DNA of 64,000 nucleotides from Culex pipiens pallens. Its lineage: Eukaryota; Arthropoda; Insecta; Diptera; Culicidae. A program made the position numbers and the translations under genes. The notes beneath the pieces were generated by a model. It was not told the DNA's origin, did not search any database, and worked only from the letters and a program-made list of their open reading frames with translations. The stretch is from positions 116,413,068-116,477,067 of the forward strand of contig NC_068937.1 of assembly GCF_016801865.2 (NCBI RefSeq), given 5' to 3'. Positions 36,385-47,110 of the stretch are shown here, piece by piece (within the stretch, counting starts at the first letter, position 1; every line of letters begins with the position of its first letter).

Positions 36385-38330
36385 TCTCAATTTTCAAAAC
36401 TTTGTAGACATGTTATCCTAAGCCTATATAAGCCATTTTTGTGTATATGGAGCTAACAGTACTCGAAAATAACATTTGAGAAGGGCGTAAGGTATTTAAA
36501 TATTTTAGTATTTTGCAATTTAAAAATTACTATTTCTCGAAGCCGTTGCGTCGTATCAAAAAGTGGTCAAAACAAACTTGAAAAAATACACTGAAACAAA
36601 AATACACGCCACATCTATGAGATTTTTTGATTTTTAAGTCTAAAACTTAAATTTAAAGGTGATGTCACGATTTTTTTCGTTCAAAATTTTTGAGGAAAAA
36701 GCCCAAAATGTTATCAAAAGATAAACGAAAAATGCAGGATGGTATGTCTCTCCTTAAAAAAAAAAAAACAAAAATCTTTTAATAAAAGTGTTTTTTTGAA
36801 TAGTGGTCTACACGTCAAAAATTTTGAAAACCGGTAGTAACAATCGATTTAATAGACAATTTTACATAAAAGTCTCCGTATTGACCATTGTCCTATGTCC
36901 AATCCTTGGGAAGATACAGCGGTTTTAAAAATAAAAATATTAAAAAACGGGATTTTTGGTGGTTTTTGGCAATTTATATATGACAGACTTGGTTTTTCAG
37001 TCTCGTAAATATTTTTTTGCAATTCCGTCGTGAAACTACTTAATTTTCCTGTCATTCTTGAACGACGAAATAGCCTACTTTTCTGTACCAAAAATAACTG
37101 AATCGAATAGCAACACTTTTCAAAATAAATGCTGAAAAGTTCTACTTTTCAGCACTGAAATGGGTGCTGAAAAGTTGAACTTTTCAGCACTTGTTTCGAA
37201 AAGTAACACTTTTCAACATTTTTTTGATTCAAACGATTAATTGACAAAATATATGAAAATTTGACATAAAATTTCACTCAATGGGTGTTTTTCGGAATTG
37301 CAAAAAATGTTGTATGGAACTCGTTGCAAAACTTGATTTTTTCAGCACTCTTCCTATTTATCCAACTCGGTGAACCTCGTTGGATAAATGTACGACTCGT
37401 GCTGAAAAAATCCTCTTTTTGCAACTTGTTGCATAAACTACTATTACCGGAAAGCTCGTCCAATTTCCTATAAGTTTGTCTTTGACATCATTTCAATTGG
37501 ATGTAAGGGCTTACAGATTTATGCTTAATTAAATTGCTTATAACTGAAAATAGAAAATTTATTTCAGTGTGGTAAAAACCAGGATAGTAAATTTGATTAC
37601 GTAAATACAAAAACGATATAAATCGAAAAGCTATCAAAGGCAAACTTATGGGAAATTGGACGAGCTTTCCGATATGAATATTTACGAGACTGAAAAACCA
37701 AGTCTGTCATATAGAAATTGCCAAAAACCACCAAAAACCCCGTTTTTTAACATCTATATCTTTCCAAGGATTGGACATAAGACAATGGTCAATATGGAGA
37801 CTTTCATGTAAAATTGTCTATAACATCGATTCCTACTACCGGTTTTCAAAAATTTTGATGTTTAGACCACTTTTCAAAAAAACACTTTTATTAAATGATT
37901 TTTTTTTTACTAGAGACATACCATTCTGCATTTTTCGTCAGTCTTTTGGTAACATTTTAGACTATTTTCTCAAAAATTTTGAACGAAAAAAATCGTGACA
38001 TCACCTTTAAATTTAAGTTTTAGACTTAAAAATCAAAAACTCTCATAGATGTGGCGTGTATTTTTGTTTCAGTGTATTTTTTCAAGTTTGTTTTGACCAC
38101 TTTTTGATACGACGCAACGGCTTCGAGAAACAGTAATTTTTAAATGGCAAAATACTAAAATATTTAAATACCTTACGCCCTTCTCAAATGTTATTTTCGA
38201 GTACTGTTAGCTCCATATACACAAAAATGGCTTATATAGGCTTAGGATAACATGTCTACAAAGTTTTGAAAATGGAGAGGGTCGGGTACAAAAGTATCAG
38301 AAAAATACCTGATTTGAGCTGGAATTGCTC
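36385..38330. mobile_element. Family B fold-back element, copy 1
   Basis: The arms mirror each other: CTTTGTAGACATGTTATCC at about 36403 and its complement at about 38250, GTTGCGTCGTATC at about 36545 and its complement near 38107. The right end is GGAATTGCTC, the same GAGCAATTC terminus used by family A. The left end is truncated or diverged. An unrelated block at about 37016-37446 interrupts the left arm. No protein is encoded. Confidence 0.75.
37016..37446. mobile_element. Insertion in family B with a 27-bp perfect palindrome
   Basis: Comparison with the right arm shows about 430 bases of extra sequence between AAATATTTTT and CCGGAAAGCTC. It contains the odd palindrome GTGCTGAAAAGTT-G-AACTTTTCAGCAC at 37164-37190 and other copies of TTTTCAGCAC. 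Near its right side are GTTGGATAAA and TTGCAACTTGTTGCA. Its class is unknown. Confidence 0.55.
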
Positions 38331-38337
38331 TACACTC

Positions 38338-38549
38338 GATCCCCGATGGTTTGACACCAACTGTTGTCAAACGAACGGGGTCACTTTTTAGTTTGACACT
38401 CCTTTTACACGGAGTTCACACAGTTTTGATAGTGTACGTGAGCACCGTGTAAAAAGTGACAGTTCGTCACCTTTTAGTTTTACTTTGACCATCCAACGGG
38501 GTACAAAGTAAAAAAGTGTCAAACGAAAAAGTGACCAACCACCGGGGGT
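38338..38549. mobile_element. Small inverted-repeat element (CCCCCGGTGG type)
   Basis: The left part (CCCCGATGGTTTGACACC) mirrors the right part (CCACCGGGGG), and internal GTTTGACAC and GTGTCAAAC blocks also pair. It abuts the right end of family B. Confidence 0.55.
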
Positions 38550-40560
38550 TGAGTTTAGTAGTAAAAGCATTAGCAAAAGCAAAGTATTTAATATTTTAAA
38601 TTATTTATTAAAATGAAAATGTTACAGATGAATGTACAGATTTGATTGTTCCTATCAACTATTTATTTACGTTCAACATATTTTTAGAGATGATATTGTA
38701 GTATTAAATATATATAAATTGTAAATATATTGCAACAAAACAAAACACTGCTGGTTTTATATCCTTTAAAAAACAAAATCATACAACACTAAATGAAGTA
38801 ATTTTAAGATCAATTCAGGCTAAATTCATAATATTAAACTTAATAAAATACGTTTTTCTTGTTTTGTATTGTTTTTTTATTCTATGCCTAACAGTTTTGT
38901 CAGAATACTGAACATTCTCTCTTAAGTATAGAAAAGTTATTTGGCTGTCCATTTTCGAAATTTCTAGATCGTCTTCAAAGCACAATAGCAATGCAAAGCT
39001 CTTTTTGCAAAAGCAAGATTTCCACCCACGATTCTATTCTCACTTTATGCCCCACGGCTAGATTAGCCACATAAAATACCTTCGAAAAAGCTGCAACGAT
39101 TCTACGCTATATTCGGCTGTTTTGGCCTCTGCATTAGGCCAAGGCGTTAAGTTATTTTACGACTGCACTGTGTGTGTGCGTGTTGTTCCGATGGACGGCC
39201 AGACCGGGCGTAATCAATTTGCCCCGCTGCCTGTGGATGACCTGGTGGCCAACCAGGCCGGTGCCGGTGCTCTATACAACCGCAACCGTTCCGTACCGCA
39301 TAAAAAGTGTATTGATTTTCCTCTGATTAAACAACCGGTTCAGTCCGTCAGGTTGAGGTTGGGGTCGTGTGCCACGTTGACCCCTGAAGGCGAAATTCCG
39401 GAAAGCCTCGAAAATCCTGGGTTATTCAATTTCTCTAGCGTCAGGAATTCCGGGACTTCCCCGCAGAGCAAATTCCCGAGTCGCGAAACCCGCGTGCGGT
39501 GCAGGTTTTGACCGCGGAAACGACGGAGTCAATTGAATCGGGAAAAGGTTATAATTTGTTTAAATGTGGCTTTGCGAGCGAGGTTCGTGAAACTGTACCA
39601 CTCTGGTGCCTGCGTCAGGGGAACGCAAAACAGTGGACGACGTCCAATTTTCCAACGAAAAGTGGACATACTATAGAGAAAATAGAGGAACGAACTGTGA
39701 TGATGGCTCTGATGCTGGTGGGGATTTGGTGGTGAATTTGCACCATGGAAATGCAAACCCATGGGTTAGTTGCTATGAACAAGGTTTGCGATTACCTGTT
39801 GAAGGGCTCGTTTCGCAGAATGTGAAGTGTTTTTTTTTTGTTTTATAATTTTGTTGTTAATTCAAGATTTTCTATTCCTCATATCCAAATCAATTCCCAA
39901 TCCCGTACCTGTTCAAACACTTCAAACAACCCTTAATCCGAACAATCACATGTCAATATTCCAACACACGTGCAGTGTTGACCGAAAGGATCAAGCATCA
40001 AAAGGAGACGGGATGTCAACATTTGTCTCCTTCGCAATCCAAACAAGTCCGGAACCCTTGACAAGACTGACAACTCCGCAAGCCCAGATTGTGCAACATA
40101 AGTTTGTGTGGGTGTGTGTGAGTGATTGTTTGTGCATTGCCCACTACACTTCCGTCCGTCCGGGGGATGCGAGTGAGGGTTATAATCGAAACGAATGTAA
40201 TTACGATCACCAAACATGGCCGCAGAGATATTCGCAGAGTGTGTGTTTGTGTGTGTCGATGTTATTCACTCGACCGTGTGCCCTAATTCCGTAGTACTTA
40301 GTCACAAACACACACACACAACGCTCAGCGTAGCACAATGGAGGCTGGTGGAGGCGCGCGAATTCGCAAACACTCACACACACACACTTGGGGAGACGAC
40401 CCCGGACCTTGTAAGCTCGCTGAACCGAACACAAACAATGGCCTATATTACGAGGAAAGGGGGAGGGGGAGGGGGTCCATTCTAACAAAAAGAGTAGAGA
40501 GGGGGTTGGAAAACAACACGGCCCCTCGAACGCTCTACATTCACAGCACCACTCTCGATA
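38550..40560. other. No gene seen; GC-richer unique sequence with CA tracts
   Basis: GC content rises from about 39100. CA-rich tracts lie at 40303-40322 and 40366-40388. The 129-codon frame at 39122-39511 and the 155-codon frame at 39827-40294 have no domains. The composition could suit a promoter region for the candidate exon that follows, but this is only an inference. Confidence 0.35.
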
Positions 40561-40606
40561 ATGGCGGGTAGAAGATTGCTTTCACTACGCCGATTCTTGC
40601 CCCTGG
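40561..40606 (+). CDS. Candidate first coding exon, unidentified product
   Basis: ATG at 40561 has A at -3 and G at +4. Fifteen codons follow, rich in Arg and Leu (M-A-G-R-R-L-L-S-L-R-R-F-L-P-L), before the good donor CTGG followed by GTGAGTG at 40607. The peptide resembles a mitochondrial presequence or signal anchor. No downstream exon is identified in this window, so the call rests on start context, donor and local GC richness only. Confidence 0.2.
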
Positions 40607-40890
40607 GTGAGTGTGAGTGTAAGTACGGTAGATCGCTACTAGTTTGACACGGAATGCTGTTTCAACCCTGTTAGATTGACAAACCGAAGTTTTTAATTTT
40701 TACTTCGCCCTTGCACAAACCGCATAAAATTAATTTAAATGAAAATTAAAATTACTTGCCATGTTTTGAACATTTGGATGTAAAAAGGGTTTAAAAATGC
40801 ATTCAACACCAGTCCAGTTAATTTGAATTGATTGGTTTTTAAAGCATCCAAAATTATGATGAAATTTATCTTTTTCGCAAAAAAATTGTT
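40607..40890. other. No gene seen
   Basis: AT-rich sequence after the candidate donor; nothing recognised. Confidence 0.4.
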
Positions 40891-41903
40891 TATCCGGGGT
40901 GACTTGATAGGTTTGCGATTTTTCGGCTAAATAAAGAGTACAATTAAAATACGTAAGGAATTATTTAGAATCATACTGACCGTGGTTGAGAAGTGTTCAA
41001 AGAACCCTAAAAAGAACTTTTCATAAAATTTTGAAATGTTTAAAAAAATAGTTTACTATAGTTAAGAAAATGTTGATGATAGTCATTATTTAAAACTTCT
41101 CAAAGAGTCGTGATTTTCTCAACGAACATGATTTTGAATCGGAAAACGGAATGCATTTTCGGATTCTTTGGGCAATTCTCCACAAAGTTTGCTAATAATA
41201 AATTATATGTATTTTTGAAATACAATTAAAAGAAATCTCCCAATTTATAATTTATAAACGTCCTCAAAACTCGTCTAAAACGTGATTTTAGAGCAAAAAC
41301 ACGTTTTAGACGAGTTTTGAACACGTTGTATCTTTTTATAGGGGCAAGCTAGCATCATACTCTCTTGCGGAAAGTTGTAAAGGACATTCCAGAGCATCCA
41401 AAAATAAGTCCGGTTTTGATATAGCATGAAACGTGGATTTGATAAATATCAATATCCAAAAAAATGGTTTTCTCTATACAAATTTATATGGAAAATTGAA
41501 TCGCTTTGCGCAAAGTGAGGACTAAACCAATCGGTCCCAAACTTTGGGGAGTTGTTTAGGGACCCAAAAGGAACTGAAAAAGTGCTGTGCTGGAAAATCT
41601 ATTTTGATATTACACCCTAATGGTACATTTAACGTACAAATAAAGTTTGAAAATCTTAAATATGATTTTAACAAAAAAAACTAAGACTATCAAAGTCACC
41701 CCGGAATTTAAACTAAGAATTTTTGACGTAACTATTTGTTTAAACACTTTTGAAAAAACTTTTATTCCAAAATAGTGCATGGACTTTGTGTGGCCTACCC
41801 CAGTACATGTTTTTAAAATAATAATCTTGAGAAACCCCTTACCTGTTAGAAAATATTCCAAAAACAAATTGAAATCCTATCAAAGTCACCCCGGTTAACG
41901 GTA
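40891..41903. mobile_element. Family N inverted-repeat element
   Basis: The ends are CCGGGGTGACTTGATAGG and the inverse CCTATCAAAGTCACCCCGG, the latter followed by TTAACGGTA. An internal GTCACCCCGG at about 41695 and mirrored ACGAGTTTTGA / TCAAAACTCGT (41263-41320) add structure. A fragment lies at 29603-29670. No protein is encoded. Confidence 0.65.
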
Positions 41904-42129
41904 TTTAAGTATTTTTTCTGAGTCCCAGAAATTTTCATGAAATTTGATGGTTCCTTGGAAATTTAGAAGACATTTTTTTTAAATAATGGTTTTACATATT
42001 TCACTTTGAGCGTCCAATTTCCTGTTCCGGAAATTCCCAAAAAAAATATTTCACGTTTCCCGGGAAATTTGTAAACTTATACATTATGCTAACTTTTTGG
42101 CACCAATGCTTTACAAATTTACAAAAAAA

Positions 42130-45100
42130 CGATTTTTTTTCGTTCAAAATTTTTATAAAAATAGCCTAAGGTGTTACAAAAAGACTCACGAAAAATGCAG
42201 GATGGAGCAACTCACCTAAAAAAATACAAAAATCATTTACTGAAACTGTTTTTTGCAAAAGTGCTCTAAACATCAAAATTTTCAAAATCCGAACACGAGA
42301 GTCGATTCTCCCGACAAATTTACATAAAAGTCTCCATATTTACCATTGTCCTAAGTCCAATCCTTGTGAAGTTACAGCGGTTTTAAAAATAAAAATATTG
42401 AAAAAGGGTTTTTGGTGGTTTTGGCAATTTCTATATGACAGACTTGATTTTTCAGTCTCGAAAATATTTTAACCGGAGAGTTTGCCATAAGTTTGCCTTT
42501 GACAGCTTTTCAATTTGACTTGTTTTAATATTTACGTAAGATGATTTACTATCCAGATTTCTACCACACTGGAAAAAATATTCTGTTTTTTCTGTTATGA
42601 GCAATGTAATGAAGCTTATATCTGAGCAATTCTCTACGAAATCGGTCTTTTTTCTTCAATTTTAATTTTTGTATTTTTTAATCCGGCTGAAACTTTTTTG
42701 GTGCCTTCGGTATGCCCAAAGAAGCCATTTTGCATCATTAGTTTGTCCATATAATTTTCCATACAAATTCGGCAGCTGTCCATAAAAAAATGATGTATGA
42801 AAATTCAAAAATCTGTATCTTTTGAAGGAATTTTTTGATCGATTTGGTGTCTTCGGCAAAGTTGTAGGTATGGATACGGACTACACTGGAAAAAATAATA
42901 CACGTTAAAAAAAAATTTGGTGATTTTTTTATTTAACTTTTTATCACTAAAACTTGATTTACAAAAAAACACTATTTTTAATTTTTTTTATTTTTTGATA
43001 TGTTTTAGAAGACATAAAATGCCAACTTTTCAGAAATTTCCAGGTTGTGCAAAAAATCACTGACCGAGTTATGAATTTTTTAATCAATACTGATTTTTTA
43101 AAAAAATCGAAATTTTGGTCGTAAAAATTTTTCAACTTCATTTTTCGATGTAAAATCAAACTTGCAATCAAAAAGTACTTTACTAAAATTTTGATAAAGT
43201 GCACCGTTTTCAAGTTATAGCCATATTTAAGTGACTTTTTTGAAAATAGTCGCAGTTTTTCATTTTTTTTAAATTAGTGCACATGTTTGCCCACCTTTGA
43301 AAAAAATATTTTTGAAAAGCTGAGAAAATTCTCTATATTTTGCTTTATTGAACTTTGTTGATGCGACCCATAGTTGCTGAGATATTGCAATGCAAAGGTT
43401 TAAAAACAGGAAAATTGATGTTTTCTAAGTTTCACCCAAACAACCCACCATTTTCTATCGTCAATATCTCAGCAACTAATGGTCCGATTTTCAATGTTAA
43501 TATATGAAACAATTGTGAAATTTTCCGATCTTTTCGAAAAAAATATTTTTGGAATTTTCAAATCAAGACAAACATTTTAAAAGGGCGTAATATTGAATGT
43601 TTGGCCTTTGTGAAATGTTAGTCTTGATTTGAAAATTCCAAAAATATTTTTTTCGAAGAGATCGGAAAATTTCACAAATGTTTCATATATTAACATTGAA
43701 AATCGGACCATTAGTTGCTGAGATATTGACGATAGAAAATGGTGGGTTGTTTGGGTGAAACTTAGAAAACATCAATTTTCCTGTTTTTAAACCTTTGCAT
43801 TGCAATATCTCAGCAACAAAAGGTCGTATCAACAAAGTCCAAATAAGCAAAATATAGAGAATTTTCTCAGCTTTTCAAAAATATTTTTTTCAAAACTGGG
43901 CAAACATGTGCACTAATTTAAAAAAATGAAAAACTGCGACTATTTTCAAAAAAGTCACTTAAATATGGCTATAACTTGAAAACGGTGCACTTTATCAAAA
44001 TTTCAGTAAAGTACTTTTTGATTGCAAATTTGATTTTACATCGAAAAATGAAGTTGAAAAATTTTTACGACCAAAATTTCGATTTTTTGAAAAAATCAGT
44101 ATTGATTAAAAAATTCATAACTCGGTCAGTGATTTTTTGCACAACCTGGAAATTTCTGAAAAGTTGGCATTTTATGCCTTCTAAAACATATCAAAAAATA
44201 AAAAAAATTAAAAATAGTGTTTTTTTGTAAATCAAGTTTTAGTGATAAAAAGTTAAATAAAAAAATCACCAAATTTTTTTTACCGTGTATTATTTTTTTC
44301 CAGTGTAGTCCGTATCCATACCTACAACTTTGCCGAAGACACCAAATCGATCAAAAAATTCCTTCAAAAGATACAGATTTTTGAATTTTCATACATCATT
44401 TTTGTATGGACAGCTGCCGAATTTGTATGGAAAATTATATGGACAAACTAATGATGCAAAATGGCTTCTTTGGGCATACCGAAGGCACCAAAAAAGTTTC
44501 AGTCGGATTAAAAAATACAAAAAAAATCGAATGACCGAAATCCTAGAGAACTGCTCATCTGTAAGCCTATGCATCCAATTGAAAAGCTGTCCAAGGCAAA
44601 CTTATGGGAAATTGGACGAGCTTTCCGGTAAAAATATTTTTGAGACTGAAAAATCAAGCCTGTCATATAAAAAATGCCAAAAACCACCAAAAAGCTGTTT
44701 TTTCGACATTTTTATTTTTAAAACCGCTGTAACTTTGCAAGGATTGGACTTAGGACAATGGTCAACATAGAGACTTTTATGTAAAATTGTCTGGAGAATC
44801 GATTCTCACTATCGGTGTTTGGAAATTTCGACGTTTAGACCACTTTTCAAAAAAACAGGTTTGTAATGATGTTTGTATTTTTTTAAGAGAGACATACCAT
44901 CCTGCATTTTTCGTGAGTCTTTTTATTACATTTTAGGCTATTTCCTCAAAAATTTTGAACGAAAAATAATCGTGGCTTCACCTTAAAATTTAACTTTTTA
45001 ATATAAAAATTCAAAAATCCCATAGAAGTGGCGAGTATTTTTCTTTCAGTGTATTTTTTTCAGAAAGGCCGTCCAATTTCTTACAAGTTTGTGTTTGACC

Positions 45101-45332
45101 ACTTTTTGGTACGATGCAACGGCTTCGAGTTACAGCAATATTTAAATTACGAAATACAACAATATTTAAAACACTTACGCCCTTCTCAAATGTCATTATC
45201 GAGTGAAACTGGCTCCATATACACAAAAATGGATCATATTTTTTTTTTTTTTTTTTTAGCATGTCTACAAAGTTTCATTGAAATCGTAGAGGGTCGGGTA
45301 CAACCGATTCCCTATTTGACATGGAATTGCTC
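42130..45332. mobile_element. Family B fold-back element, copy 2, split by family A
   Basis: The left arm is truncated, starting near CGATTTTTTTTCGTTC. The right arm is complete and ends at GGAATTGCTC (45323-45332). Shared markers with copy 1 include AATCCTTG(T/G)GAAG, ATATGACAGACTTG and TTTTCAGTCTCG. It sits inside family C and is interrupted at 42624-44556 by family A, with ATCT duplicated. Confidence 0.8.
42624..44556. mobile_element. Family A fold-back element, copy 3, 1933 bp, complete
   Basis: It starts GAGCAATTCTCTACG and ends GAGAACTGCTC. ATCT is repeated at 42620-42623 and 44557-44560, and the uninterrupted family B copy has a single AGAT (reverse) at 37515-37518. The arms are nearly identical and meet near 43590. 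They even share copy-specific variants (CCGAATTTG near 42766 and 44417; TATCGTCAATATC near 43457 and 43727). Transcripts would fold into a hairpin of about 0.95 kb. Mirrored 84-codon frames occur in both arms. Confidence 0.9.
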
Positions 45333-46225
45333 AAGGGAACTAATGTGATTTTATTAAAAACAATCTAGTTTTCATATTGAACTAATCACCTCGTCTGTAA
45401 ATTTCATGCCGAGATTTATTTATTTCAGATAATATTCAATTCTGAAGCATTTACAACAAGAAATAATTCTTGCTCATTTGTGAGGCAAAACCAAATTACG
45501 CTATTAAGAAATGAATTTAAACTTTTTTTGGTAACCTTTTAAAGCTAAAAATGTTGTTATATCATTTAAAAATAACATATCAACCCCTTCCAACCAAGAT
45601 CAAGATTGAGGTTTGTATAACGTTTTTGTTTACCATGACCAAATTGGATGAAAATTGAATTGATATCATTGTGCAAGAAGAATTTATTTAATAGTTTTCT
45701 AGAAATAAACGTTTGGAGAACGTAAGAGGTAAAAAGTAAATTGCCATGGAAAACATAATTTCAATGTTGTCAATGTGTCAATGTTTTTCTGAAACATATT
45801 CTCTCGAACTGGTCACAGAGACACATTTAATAGCAATGGTTGGTTTATAGTTGTGAAGCATGGATTTTACTCACTGTCTAAACACTTTGATTAAAAAATA
45901 CTTCGCAACATAAACACTATTGATCATATTTTGATTTGGTACGATTTGAAAACCATGATTTTTAACAAGCAGTCATGCCATTAATTGATCCTTACACTCC
46001 TTTTGACTATTAAAGTAGCTTTTCTATACAGTTTTGTTGCAAAATATTAATCAGAAGCAGGTATACAATAATGTTTGATAAACTTCAATATTCCAGGAAA
46101 ATTGTTGAAATTTTCCCGTTCCGTTTTTACAATAGCTTTGAAAATATCCCTGGATCCCGGAAATTACCTTCACCAGAATTGTAATATATGTTTTTCTCGT
46201 TTCCCGGGAAATTCAAAACCTACGC

Positions 46226-46785
46226 CCTAATAAAAGTTATACTAACCTTCAAAAAATGTCAAAATGATTGCGTAGGCTTAACTCGTGGGGAAGCATGAAG
46301 TTTGGGGTCCCCAGAAACACGTGATCATTTTGCCACATGGTTTTTCTCCAAAGTTTGTATGGAGAATTAGGGCGGTTCATCGCTGTTGAATACAAGCAAA
46401 AAATCATGCTTTCCCTCGAGTTGAGCAGAAATTTTGTTGGTCGGTGTTATTGTTCAAATTTCTTAACCATAAGCTGGGACAATTTTTGAGGTACTTCAAA
46501 ACATCACGTTTGAAAATCGATGAAATTATTTTATTTTATTGTTCTGTGTTTGTTCTAACTGAATACAACCAAAAAGTTTTTAATACTTGGCTGAAAAATG
46601 GCAAAACAGCAGTGCCAATAACAAAAAAGTCCTGAATATATAAGTGCGTTTGACATTCCCCTGTACAATAATAAGATTTGTAATAAAAAAGTTTTGATTT
46701 CATCTGATATCTCAAGAACGTAAGAAGAGAGATTACATCTCTTCAAAAAACTTCCTTGATAACAATCGTTGTCAAACTATTGAGG
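46226..46785. other. No gene seen; AT-rich unique sequence
   Basis: Short frames overlap on both strands (46444-46746), with no domain or splice structure. Confidence 0.4.
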
Positions 46786-46886
46786 TTACACTGCCCTTAG
46801 TTCTCGCAGAATTTGCACATGTAAATTATTTGCGGCATTCTTGCGAAGCCTACGGCCCAACGAAGAAACGTTCTTTGTGAGCAGAT
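46786..46886 (-). CDS. Candidate terminal exon fragment, 32 codons, unidentified
   Basis: On the minus strand a pyrimidine-rich tract ending TTTCCTAG precedes 46886. From there a frame (after two leading bases) reads 32 residues to TAA at 46786-46788. It is rich in Arg, Leu and Asn (L-G-R-R-L-R-K-N-A-A-N-N) and looks like an amphipathic tail. Codon choice is not AT-biased like the neighbourhood. It lies 68 bases downstream of the next feature, the size of a short insect intron, but I find no clean donor joining them. Confidence 0.22.
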
Positions 46887-46954
46887 CTAGGAAAGTGTAG
46901 TAATAGTTGAGCCGAACAAAAAGCTCTTTTATGGTGAACAATTTCAATTACATT

Positions 46955-47110
46955 TTATAGGTTCAAGATAGTTTCCATGCCTTCGACAGCGTCGTATTCG
47001 ACGTCTTTGTTGGTAGCACTGTTCTCCACCGTCAACGAGCCCCTTGAACCGTCCCGAAGAGTTTCCGGAATGGACAAGGATTTAATTAAATTTAGCTGAA
47101 TGGACCAGAA
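46955..47110 (-). CDS. Candidate terminal exon, 51 codons, unidentified
   Basis: On the minus strand, a strong pyrimidine tract (CTCTCCCTTTTATCAG) ends at 47111. The frame from 47110 runs 51 codons to TAA at 46955. The translation is hydrophilic and acidic toward the end (D-V-E-Y-D-A-V-E-G-M-E-T), unlike the Lys/Phe/Ile-rich random frames around it. No upstream exon is recognised. It could be a real 3' exon, an alternative exon, or part of a decayed gene with the preceding feature. Confidence 0.25.
   Translation of the reverse strand, partial: FWSIQLNLIKSLSIPETLRDGSRGSLTVENSATNKDVEYDAVEGMETILNL

Larger units (their letters stand above)
42008..46225. mobile_element. Family C fold-back element, copy 3, host of a nested B and A
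   Basis: The left end GAGCGTCCAATTTCC and a few hundred bases in total flank the nested insertions (42008-42129 and 45333-46225). These align with the continuous copy at 7690-8905. The right end carries CCCGTTCCGTTT and a TTTCCCGGGAAATT block but lacks a neat terminus. It is more diverged than copies 1 and 2. Confidence 0.7.

Noticed and set aside
39122..40294. Frames of 129 and 155 codons
   Set aside because: GC-richer DNA lengthens chance frames. Overlapping frames exist on both strands, and the second is driven by CA tracts.
41825..41860. Minus-strand CAG-GTAAGG as a third ratchet point
   Set aside because: It lies within the family N repeat, has a weak pyrimidine tract and is on the opposite strand.
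42959..44770. Small protein genes in family A arms
   Set aside because: They mirror each other in palindromic arms, have low-complexity Lys/Phe/Ile composition and lack promoters or domains.
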